Below are positions 33,010 through 43,400 of a DNA stretch of 64,000 nt, in pieces. Below the pieces are notes generated by a model. That model was given only the letters and a program-made list of their open reading frames with translations. It was not told where the DNA came from and ran no database searches. Position numbers and translations under genes: made by a program. The stretch covers positions 65,671,354 through 65,735,353 of the forward strand of contig CM048841.1 in assembly GCA_026545765.1 (NCBI GenBank), given 5' to 3'. This stretch comes from Plantago major. Lineage: Eukaryota > Streptophyta > Magnoliopsida > Lamiales > Plantaginaceae. Each line of letters begins with the position of its first letter. Positions within the stretch are counted from its first letter, which is position 1.

Positions 33010-33869
33010 ACATCGATGCTAAAACTATTCCATCATATATAAAAACCAAGTAATCAAAGATCCCGGCTAACCCTTACACAGGTAAATTAGCCTGACAAAA
33101 TTGAAAGTAAACAAACTGAAAACTGAATTGAAATCATGTTTGAAACAACTAAACCGTAAGAAGATGGCGAGTGTCGACACTTGGATTCCTCCTTCTTCGA
33201 TTCTTCCTGTAGAAATTGATCTTGATGTCTTCTTGGATGTCTTGAAGTCTTCTTGATTGCATGCTAACGTTCTTTCTCTTGTTCGGAACCCTTCCATTCC
33301 GCTATCTCTATGATTTGAGACCCCAAGGTTACTGAAAAATCCGAGCTCAAACTGCCATTGATGTACAAGGAAGGTTCAGGAAGACGGGCCCTAGCATGAC
33401 AGGCCAGAAAAAATCCTGAAACTCGAAAGTTCATTGCATTGCGGTCGATAGTCAACCGCAGTCAACCTTCTGCGGTCCTCTGTAGACCACACAAGTGCGA
33501 TTTCTACAGATTCGAATCTGTTTTCTTCATTCTCCAATTTCGGGCTTCGTAATTTTGTTTCCTCAAAAAGTTGCCTTCTACAAAGTTGTAGCATCTTCAA
33601 TTATCTTCGCACTGGCTGGTCACATGACATGTTTTTTACGCCTCAAACTCCGTGCAATGGCCAATTCAGCGTATTTGATTAACTTTTCCGATTTCGCACA
33701 ATTGTGACGTTTTGGTGCCTGAAATCGTGCAATTCCTCAAAACACGATCATGACCTACATAATACACAAGAAGTTGGTAATTGACCATAAAACGATACAA
33801 ATATTGAATCTAAGGCAAAAAACAAGGGTCTAAAAGCATGCTATATCGCACATTTCATTGTCACATGAG
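33010..33869 (-). mobile_element. 5' LTR of the Athila-like element, 5' half
   Basis: On the minus strand it begins TCATGTGACAATG at 33,869, one base off the family terminus, and runs to the CACTA insertion. It carries the long U3 region deleted from other copies. Total LTR length is about 1,475 bp. Confidence 0.9.
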
Positions 33870-34228
33870 CTGTCGACAAAGGTAATCGCGTAGGATACTA
33901 ACTAAGAAGTTGGGAGTAGCATAGCAAGAGGGAGGCCGGGAGTCCTTTACACCATCACACCATCGATCACAACCAGGATAATTAGGGTTTAATTATGAAG
34001 CAATCATCTGCTTGAAATCTGTTCACTTTAATCTGTCGACTGTTTGCACGCAAAATCAAAACGATACTTGTTTGTTCCTATGCTAAGTGTCCGTGGAGAA
34101 CGACATCCCGAGTTAAGTTACCGCTATTCCTGTGTGTTCATGAGCTTCCGACAATTATAAATTTAATCTTTGACTGCAATTGAGAATTACAGGTACTACA
34201 ACGCATTCAAATCTTCAAGTGCATATCA
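33870..34228 (+). mobile_element. LTR 3' fragment of another Athila-like element
   Basis: It starts GCTGTCGACAAAGG at the border of the minus-strand element and ends TGCATATCA at 34,228. It corresponds to the last quarter of the LTR (compare 4,693-5,044). No primer site follows, so it is either a 3' LTR end or an LTR joined to internal DNA by deletion. Confidence 0.75.
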
Positions 34229-34920
34229 GTACTACTTGGAGAAAGATTTAGAGAGGATGCGGTGGGCATGTCCATACCGAGAGCCACACTTAACGAAAGA
34301 TTAAGATTTTGGATGCAATTTGTAGAGGCGAATTCGAAGCCAACCTTACATTACGAAGGACTTAAAGGAGACGTAGCCATAATTTTCTACGCAATCATGG
34401 AAAGCTACTATGTTGATGTTGGGAGAGTTATTATGGAGGAGATGCAATTGTTCAAGAAAAACGCAAGGAGGAACTTGTCGTTTCCCGGTTTGATCACGAA
34501 AAATTGCAAGGAGAACAGGGTGCCTACTAGCGAGTCGGGATATGCTTCGCTCAAGTCTTGCTAGAGAAGCCACGAAAGGGCCGGCGGTGACAAGTGAATT
34601 GAGGAGAGGAGCGTTAAACCCACCATAAAACGCCTTTAACATGAACTCGTTCAATGAGTTTGTAAACAATTACCAAATGGGAAGCTAATATGACTGGACG
34701 GTGGAGTGGAACAATCATGTGGCTTATCTCCACAACCATCAACAAATTTCCTTCAAGGAAGAATACTTCGAGGGATATCCACATTACGAGTATCCACCAT
34801 AATATCCACCGCCACAGCTTTACCCACAACCCGGAGTTGATCCATCGTATTACTATCAAGGCTACTAAGGTCACTATCCTCCACCACCTCCCGGAGGATC
34901 TTCCTCATAAAGCACCTCTC
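34229..34920 (+). pseudogene. Remnant of 'putative plant transposon protein' ORF
   Basis: A frame from about 34,250 to 34,564 reads RATLNERLRFWMQFVEAN, then HYEGLKGDVAIIFYAIM, VDVGRVIMEEM and LSFPGLITKNCKE. This series of a W-x-x-F helix, an IxYAI helix, an INVGxxI-like motif and a FPxLIT segment matches the plant transposon-protein domain (PF20167 type) carried by Athila-like elements. A stop at 34,562 and frameshifts follow; the continuing frames read a Tyr/Pro/Gln-rich tail to about 34,910. The N-terminal part is missing at the LTR junction. It is a different third ORF from the coiled-coil one at 2,866-3,747. Confidence 0.6.
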
Positions 34921-36651
34921 AATGGAAGCACGACTAGGTTTGGGGGAGGGAAGTATCTTTTATTTTCCTTCTTTATTTTCCTAGTTTGTTTTACTTGCTT
35001 TTGACTAGGTTTGGGGGAGGATGTGATTTGATAACTATTTGCTAAACTACTCGGTCTGTAATATGATTCATAACCTTTTAATTTTATTCGTACTTTATTT
35101 GCCGCATTTTACTTTATGCCTAGAATTAAGCTTATATTTACCTTTTACGTCTAGGGTTACTTGCTTCTGTGAAAAGAAGAAAGATTGTGATAAGAGTATT
35201 TGGTATAAAATATGACAAGATAAGCACAATAGATTTGTTTTCGTGTTCTCTCTGCTTACGCGATAGATGCTCTGACCTACCTTGACCTATGCTGCTTTGA
35301 TGAGTATGTGTGCTTGCTACACCAATAGAAAGTCCTGTATATACATATGTGAACACTGCTGTGCATAAGTCTTTAAATGTTATCAGCACGAATATGATTT
35401 GTGGTACTCACCTCTGTTTTGAAGCCTTTACTATATTATATTTATACCTTTCATTAACCCCTCTGAAAGCTTTTTGAGCCATTTTATGACACTCCACCAA
35501 ATATATCCCACACATGCTTCATATAAGCGATAATCCTCTTCCAATGCCGAGCTTACAACGAAGAAAAGAAGCAACGAGTTCCAAGAATGGAGAAGAATCA
35601 TGATTTGACCATGATTGAGAATTGGTTTGGGGGAAAGTAGAGAAGAAAACCTCAACCCAAGATCAAGAAATTGGTTTGGGGGAGACGTGAAAGAGAAGCA
35701 TCATTGAAAGGTAACAACTGTTGGCCCTACTTCTATATTACTGTTCTATTGGAAAATCACTAGCTGCTTGCGCCAAAAAATTAAAAAAATAAAAAAAAGG
35801 CGTACCAAGTAAAAAAAGTCAAGGTACTTGAAAAGTCTCGGAGTGGATCTATAGTCTTTGTGATCACCGTTATTCGTATTGTGCATTTTACAGATACTAC
35901 CCACAAACCGACGTAACCCTAAAAAGCAACATGTCCGTGAGGGTTGATGGCATGTATCACAAACCAGCACGCACAAAAGTGCGGAATTTCGATAAAATAG
36001 ACACTACCAAAAAATTGAAACCAAAAGAGCCCTATGATGGCCAACCAAAACATACGAGTCGGTAAAACGATTGCAAAAATAGTATGTCAAAAGAAAAAAA
36101 GAGAAAAAAAAAGAAAAAGAAAACATAAAGGAGCAAGTAGTCTATGTGTGAAGTAACTAGTGAAGTATTTATGTTGATGAAGAAGGACATGGAGAAACGT
36201 CATTGAAAGAAGACGAAGATGAAAGAAGGAACTCGGTGTCCGAAAGGATAAGTCCCCCAAAAGTTACTTTTTGATGCCCTGTTCATCTTTGATGATACTT
36301 GGCCACTTTTCATCTATATTATCCTACCTACTTTACTTACCGAGCCACTACTTTGATTTGTGTCTTGACTTGTGGGAGTAGGATTGCACAACATTGCCGC
36401 GAGGTGATGAACTTATGGCTTAAAGGGCATTGGGTTACAGTTGTAACCGCTAGTTGCTATGAGTATTGCTTGCTTATTATCTGTCTGCCATAGAGGTCTG
36501 AGTTGAGATTAAGTGAGTTAGTGGAGTATGAAACCTTAAAGATTAGTTTCTTATCTATGTCAAAGTTTATGCTCTTTACTCACTTCATAGTCACTTCTTG
36601 ATTATCGTTGATTACCTTGCTCAAGGATGTGCATGAAACTGGTTTGGGGTG
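34921..36651 (+). mobile_element. 3' internal region of the third Athila-like copy, noncoding
   Basis: It aligns in order with about 8,660-10,404 of the gag-only element, including GGTTTGGGGGAG motifs near 34,938, 35,010, 35,627 and 35,670 and the phrase before the 3' LTR. No gene is visible. Confidence 0.75.
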
Positions 36652-37213
36652 TGATGTGACCATGAAATTTGCGTTTTTACCTACTTTTAGACCCTAATTT
36701 TTTGTCCAAGATTTAATATTTACATCATATTATGGCCAATTGCCAACTTATTGTGTATTTTGTAGGGCATCATTGCGTTTTCGAGGAATTGCATAATTTC
36801 TGGTGCCAAAACGTCATATTTATGTGAAATCGAGGAAAATAAGGAAATACACTGATTTGTCCATACACGAATTTCGAGGAGTCCAAATGAGGCACATGAC
36901 CTACCGATGCGAAGATTATTGAAAATGCTAAAACATTGTAGAAGACCACTTTTCTAGTGAACGAAGTTACGAAGCCCGAAATCAACCCGGAAGACGAAAC
37001 AACCAGTACTTGGGCTAGATAGCTTACTACGGCCGCAGTGGGCTGAGTGATCGCAGTCACTCGAGAATGTTCCAGAAAGCCAATTTTTTTAAGTCCATCA
37101 GGCCAGAGCCCACCATTCTAACCTTCCTTAATCATCATGGGCAGCTGGAGGACGAAAATTACAGTATAAATAAGTTCATTGCGATCTCATAATCACACAC
37201 CGCAATCAAAAGC

Positions 37214-37285
<72 letters not shown>

Positions 37286-38165
37286 AACCAGTCCTTGGGG
37301 AAATGAAACCCTAAAACATCAAAACTCTGGCCATGAATAACCTGAAGAAGAAAACCCTAGCTGTCAAGAACGAAGACAGGAAGACTAAACTTTTCTTTTC
37401 TTTGCTTTTCAATTCTTCATGTGTTCAGTTTACTGCAATTATGAGTAGCTAAATACTTTCGTAAAGGCGAACCATTGGAACTTTGTCTGCTACTTCTTTA
37501 TATACCATGATATATTAATGAATTGATTATTAGACGTAATTCCTATTTGTCAACTATGTTCGTCCGACTCTCTTTATTTATTTATTGAGGTACCATAGTG
37601 GTCCTATTACTAGGTATTGATAGAGGTAATCAAGTTACTTGTTTATCTTGTCTGAAAACATGGCGTGATGTGTTGTTAAGTGACATAACAATTCATTGGC
37701 TGAGTGAGGGTGCTTATATTGACTGTGTCTCGGTATTTAGCATTGATTCTCGTTGCCGCTAGGGGAATTACGTTGTCTTTATTCAAGTAGTTGGGAGTAG
37801 TACAGTAAGAGGGAAAGTTGGGGATCCTTTACATTCTTTTAATATTGATTACAAATCCAGTTTATTTACGATCTTCTGGATGCTTACAAATTCAACTGCT
37901 TTCAAAACCTTTTTGATTATTTTTTTACGCATCGAAATACATCGTTATTTGCTTGTTCATATACTAAGTGTCCGAAGAGAACGGCATCCATAGTCAACTT
38001 TTTGCTATTCTGTGGATTTGTAGGCTTCCGACTGATTATAATTTAAAACTTTGGGTGTGTATTTGGGAATTACAGGAACACAACGACGCTTGCATCCGAC
38101 TCGGGACACTCATCCATAGTCGCGCGACGTGTGCCACACCGAGAAAAATTCCTAAGTGCACGTCA
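36652..38165 (+). mobile_element. 3' LTR, complete, of the third Athila-like copy
   Basis: It runs from TGATGTGACCATG to TGCACGTCA, 1,514 bp, with a TATAAATA motif near 37,164 and a (CT)n expansion just downstream. A stretch of about 65 bp before the end (38,085-38,150) is absent from the other copies. Confidence 0.88.
37216..37284. repeat. (CT)n microsatellite in the LTR
   Basis: About 34 CT dinucleotides lie about 50 bp downstream of the LTR TATA motif. Other copies have only CTCTCTTGAGAG-like sequence here, so the tract grew in this copy. Confidence 0.95.
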
Positions 38166-38333
38166 GCTAACATGAATTACCAAGAACATGATCGAGAAAT
38201 ATTAGAAATTAGATTGAGTTCGCCTAGGACATGTTGGGTCCTAGCTCGGGCCTTCCAAAGACAGGTAGGTTCCTAGTCATCCTACAATAGATTGGTCCAA
38301 GCCCGAGCCCTCCTAGAACGAGTTGTGTCTTCA

Positions 38334-38661
38334 TATTAAAATATCTTCACTTGTGACAGGTTTATGAAAACTACATATAAGTTAGATGACCCTTCCCGTT
38401 AACAAGCTATTTAATTGGGATGATGACCCAACTTAATATGGTCAGGCCCAAGTTGATAATGAATGCCCCCAACCGATGATAAATATTGCTCACGGATGGC
38501 TATTATGATTCCTTGTGTAGATTCGATTAATCGATGTCTACTCGTGAGAGGTGTGTTAGGATACTCCTCATCAACTGCGAGAGGATAATGTGAACTACAT
38601 ATAAGTTGGATAACCACTCCCCTCAACAAGGCTTTTCAGAGGATGATGACTCAACTTAATA
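38334..38661 (+). mobile_element. Degenerate TRIM element
   Basis: Two direct repeats of about 105 bp (38,334-38,438 and 38,554-38,661) share AACTACATATAAGTTGGAT. They flank about 115 bp that begins with a decayed initiator-tRNA-Met primer site. The same family is better preserved at 53,466-54,123. Confidence 0.7.
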
Positions 38662-38907
38662 CTTAGCCTGAGACATCCTACAACTGGTAGGGTCCAAGTG
38701 CGAGCCTTACTAGGACAGGCCTAGCCAGAGCCAGACTCTAAGCGCCCTTTTGTATGGAACAAGTGTCGGAAATAGAGATCCCAAGATTTATGGATGTTGG
38801 TCCTCAAGAGCATCTATATAGATACAAGTCATTACTCCAATATAAGGTATGCAATCTAGCACTCTCAACCACTAACTTAGGAAGTCCAAGTCTAAAGCAC
38901 TCACAAC

Positions 38908-39697
38908 TAGAGCTGTCGATTTGGGTCCGATCCGTGGATTTTATCCCGATCCGGTCCGGATCGGACCCAATCCAGTCCACCAATAAAATAAATTAGGTCC
39001 AGCGGATTTGAGTCCATCAGGTCCAGACCGAATTGGACCAGTCCGGATCGGTCCATGGATCTTCTAAACTGTGCGCCTCTCCTTCTTCTACACTGCGCCT
39101 CTTCATTTTTTCTCCGATTGTAGGTGACGAAGATGAGTGTATATCTGCGTGATATCTTCATCTCATACAGCTAGCACCATTGAATCTGCATGATTTCTTC
39201 AACACAATTGAATCTGCGTGACTCCGCCAAAATCGGAAAGAGGTGGGTTTAATTGAGGATTGAGTTGTTTGTACGGGGAGACTGGAGATTATTGTGTCTT
39301 CTTGACAAATCAAACTCTTCCTCAATGTTTCCAGATTCAGCAACCATCACAATTTGCCATGGAAGAAGAATGTTTGAATTTGTAAGAATTGAATGACGAA
39401 GCTTTGGAAAAGTAAGTGGGTTGATTATATTCTTAGGGAGAAAGCAAAAGAGGATAATACGTTATGTGACTTGGAATTTGTCTTTAGTTTTTTTATCCGA
39501 CCCGGATCGTATCGGATCCGGATAAAAAAACGCAGGTTTTGGTCCAGCGGATCTGGTCCGGGTCGGGTCCGATCCGGTTCAGATCTGATCCAGATCCGTG
39601 ACTTGCATGTGAAGTCCATGATGGATCCGGTCCACATGGATTGGATTCTCCGTAGACTGGACTGGACTGGTCCAAGTTGACCCAATTTACAGTCCTA
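38908..39697. mobile_element. Non-autonomous hAT element
   Basis: Exact octamers CTCACAAC flank it (38,900-38,907 and 39,698-39,705), the hAT target size. Ends are TAGAGCTGTCGATTTGGGTC and, inverted, TAGGACTGTAAATTGGGTC. Subterminal regions are packed with GGTCCGGATCGG-like units in both orientations. No transposase is encoded; frames through the GGATCC-rich parts are artefacts. Confidence 0.9.
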
Positions 39698-40051
39698 CTC
39701 ACAACCTTACCATTCCTTCTGATTTCAGAGATCCTTGGCTAGGACGCACTAATCTGGCACCAGAATAAATGCATAATTTTCACCCACATCAGAGTCAAAT
39801 GCGTTATCAGAAATAAATAAAGTGATGCTCTTAAATAGTTGGTAATTGAAAACAGTGAATTTCTTGATGCTACAAAGCAAAAGCTAGTGTTAATGAGCAT
39901 ATAGTTAGTGTATGTTAAAAAGAAAGACCAAAAGCAAAGAAAACTGCCAAAAGGCTTTTAAGGAATTTTATAATTTTCAACAAAGTTGATAAATGTTCAT
40001 ACATTAATCCTAAAATCTACTACTAAAACCCTGTCCGTTACCTATTAGTAC

Positions 40052-40058
40052 TATAAAT
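40052..40058 (+). promoter_or_regulatory. TATA box of the lyase gene
   Basis: TATAAAT lies about 350 bp upstream of the first in-frame ATG and is followed by a CT/CA-rich stretch typical of a plant leader. The 39,706-40,051 DNA upstream holds no other gene. The hAT element ends only about 350 bp upstream of this motif. Confidence 0.5.
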
Positions 40059-40286
40059 TGCCTTCTTGGAATGAATGTAAACTACACTTTCTTCACTCAC
40101 ACAGTCACACATACACACATTTAAAGAAAAAAGTCTCTGTATTTCGACTCCAAATCACCTAAACCGAAGAATTTAATGCAAAAAACTGTAGGCATTGTAT
40201 AATGCTCTGGTTACATCTTGAAGCAGAGGTAATTAAATTACTCAACAAATTTAGGAAGTCCATTTTAATGTAAGTTTCCTTTGTAG

Positions 40287-40412
40287 ATGGAGTCAATTAA
40301 TACAGTCTCTATTATTCCTCCTCCTATATATCTGTGGTGCAACTGCAAAGACTGGAAGAAGAACATTTCTTTTGTGAATCTGAAGAAGGTGGCTTTGATA
40401 CTTCAATGGTAG
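40287..40412 (+). promoter_or_regulatory. Upstream ORF overlapping the lyase start
   Basis: An ATG at 40,287 opens 41 codons ending in TAG at 40,410-40,412. It lies in another frame and overlaps the first in-frame ATG of the lyase (40,406), while ending before the ATGs at 40,415 and 40,427. If this leader is transcribed unspliced, it should lower initiation at 40,406 and favour reinitiation or leaky scanning. Confidence 0.4.
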
Positions 40413-43400
40413 ATATGATCAACAAAATGGGGCTCATCGAGACAAGGCGGGCTCGTGCTCAACTTCTCTGCATTCTTCTCCTTCTCCACCAGCTTTTCAT
40501 GCTTGCTCATTCTGCAGATCATAAACCAAGAAGCCAGTTAAGTATCAATGTTTCTCTTTTCCCTTTTCTTTTTTGTTCAGTATACTAAGCTATCTTTTCA
40601 CACAAATAAACTTGAGTACATTGTGCATGTATCCATTATCTTCTTGTTCAATATTATGTATAATTACTTTATACTACAAGATAGATGTTGGGATTACAAA
40701 TATTACACATGGCTCAAGAAGACCTGTCCTGTTTCATATGAAATGATGAAAACACAACCTCATATTCCCATGCCTAAGTTCATTCCAGGGGCTTTTCTTT
40801 CAACCTCAAAAGCCTGTTTGCCCTCATGTTTACTCTTTCTTCTTGTTTTAGATGCCATCAATCCGAATACGGAACTACTGCTATATAAAGTGATACTCCA
40901 CGTTTCTCGCTAAATTCTCAATGTATTTCATTTTTGTTTATCCGAACAAGTTCTTGAGATTTTCTAGTTTGACAAAGTTAAATGTTGGACTCTACAAATA
41001 ACATGTTTTAGAAACATTTTTAAAATAATGGATTTAAAATCAAGAATCGGGAGTTAAGGTCACAAGAAAAAGAGAGTGCGGTAAGCATAATTTATGTGGT
41101 TGGCAGGACCAAAAATTGATGATACCCCACAGATTTGACCATATATACACATTCCAGTCCCGTGATCTCATCGATCGGACAAACCCCAACAAATAAAGTT
41201 CTAAATCTCAATATTCCTTGGCTTAATTAATTTCAATACACTTTCTTTCAGGAATGTTGAAAACGCATGACAGGTTTTTCATACGAAAACACAACTAAAA
41301 TAACGACTTTATTATTATTATCTTCCTATACTAAATACTAAGGTTTCTTAAAAACTTAATTAGGTCCCATTGTATATGCACACTTTACTTTTTGTTTCTA
41401 GTAATGCCTAACCATTACTATTAAAATTGAAGCACTAAGAGCCAAAGATTCTTCTTTGGGTAAAAGTGGATTGAATGAGCATTTCATGAGTGGAATCACA
41501 AAAGTTGTTTAATTTATATCTTACATTTTGTGTTCCGTGTCATCATGTATATCAAGTTTAATACTGCAATTTTACACCACTATCCACCGGAAAATTATTG
41601 TATATATATCTAGTTTATCATGTACCTTCATTATTTCATATACCTTATGCATAATATGAATGAATCAAATCACCAGAAAATAATCCTTCAAAATTGGTAC
41701 ATGAACTTCTTCTATACTAGCTAGTCCGTACATAATATGGTAACATGGAAAACTATCCTAGATCGGGTATCATTTAATAGATTTTCCTTAAAGATTATAT
41801 AATTTATGTCCCCGTTTTTATTAATTCCACGTCCTCCTAGAATAATTGATTTGATCGAACATAGAAAACTATTAGCTAGATCGGGTATATAAGCTATTAG
41901 AAGGTGAGACTAGGAACAACCCGCTAGGTAGCCTCAAATAACTCAAAATTGTAGCCACATTTAAATGTAGCTTGTGATAGATAGACAGTGAAAGAATAGA
42001 CGAATTTTTGGAAGTATATATATTCATGTACTTGCACCGTTACACGGTTAAACTTACTCCTCCAACCCGTGAGCGAGTATTTTGTTTGGCTTTCTCTAAC
42101 TCACTTGTGAGTTGTGTCTATGTCCAAGACTAACTTTTTTGAAAAAAAGAATGAGAACAGTTTCTTTCTTTTCCTGCGAGTTTGATACAGTGGCCAAGGT
42201 AGGACGGGTCGGGAGCACTCGACCCGGTTCGACTTTTTCCCGCCTCTTGATAAGTAGTATGTCCTGTTCATGTTATTGACAATCTTACCATTTGTTAGCT
42301 AGCTCTCAACTTTCATTTGATTATCGCTGCGCGATGCATTATGATAAAGTCTCATGTTCTTCGGGTTATAATTGATTACATTGCAGAAGGATTCGAAAGA
42401 AAAGCAATGACGATGAGACTTATTATCCTCCAGTGCAGTTGCATCTCATGGAAGACCATGTAAACTCGCTTTCTTGACTATTTAGATTCACGAAAATCAT
42501 TATTCAGGTCTGATTCTATACTGTGTGATGAAACACGTTATACTATCATGATCATACAACAGTGCAGGATAGAAATAATTATGTTATAGGCTTGTCTTCG
42601 CATGGAATTTTGTCGAAATTACATATAACTATGTTCGCTTATCGTTAGTCGATTTCTGCAGTTGGTGATAGATAATGGCCTTCTCAATGTGACATTATCT
42701 ACTCCTGGAGGAATGATAACTGGAATACAGTACAACAATATTGACAATTTGCTTGAAGATGAGTTAAAAGAAGACAGCAGAGGGTAATACCTAATTATTT
42801 TAGGCCTTAAAGAATTTAGAATGGTTATGCTAAAGGATCATTTAACTGAATGTATTGTATTTCATTTCTCGGAACAAAACCTAGGTATTGGGACATTGTC
42901 TGGACCGATCCAGAGCATCCTCACGACATGTATGATAAGTAAGTACTTGCATAGTACATTGTTTTCCACGAAGGACTAGGAAAATTTGAACCGTGTTGTG
43001 TACACAATGCACACTTTAAATGACTGGTCATGTAAATCCTCTTGAAATTTTTTTGCATCGTTTCTTGAAGTGTTAGTTATCTCGATTGTTTATTGCTGAA
43101 TTTGAACAGACTAGCTGGTACTGATGCTTACATAATAAAAGAAGAAGAAGACCAAATCGAGCTCTCATTTGTTAGAAGATGGGAATCCTCTGATACAGAT
43201 CGTCTTCCTCTGAATATTGACAAAAGGTGTAGCGTAAGTCTTATGCCTACAAATGTTAATCATACACAGACTAATGCATTTCCCATTGCTAAATGTGACA
43301 TTGGTCAATAGATTTATAATGTTGCGTGGCTGCTCTGGGTTCTACTCGTACGCTATTTTTGAGCGCCTGGAAGGCTGGCCTGAATTTAGCATGTCCCAAG

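Larger units (their letters stand above)
11816..33869 (-). mobile_element. Athila-like gag-pol retrotransposon, nested and decayed
   Basis: Read right to left: 5' LTR (33,869-33,010 and 25,726-25,112, split by a CACTA element), primer site, gag, protease, RT, RNase H, an inserted Tat-type LTR element, integrase, then a noncoding 3' region. The PR-RT-RH-IN order defines Ty3/gypsy. The gag motif GGxEGENE with a LIDVALKGSF segment, and the integrase tail LLYDSHLKWFSGKLRSKW, match Athila-lineage elements. Coding is broken by several stops and frameshifts. Its 3' end probably continues beyond the inserted gag-only element into 3,942-1,282 and the LTR at 1,281. Confidence 0.8.

Noticed and set aside
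40334..40405. Upstream extension of the lyase frame from a GTG
   Set aside because: There is no ATG in this stretch; the first in-frame ATG is 40,406 and a signal peptide begins properly after 40,427.
40548..40913. Open frame of about 120 codons inside lyase intron 1
   Set aside because: No family motif, and joining exon 1 directly to 42,387 restores a phase-correct lyase protein. It could only be an alternative exon if transcripts show it.
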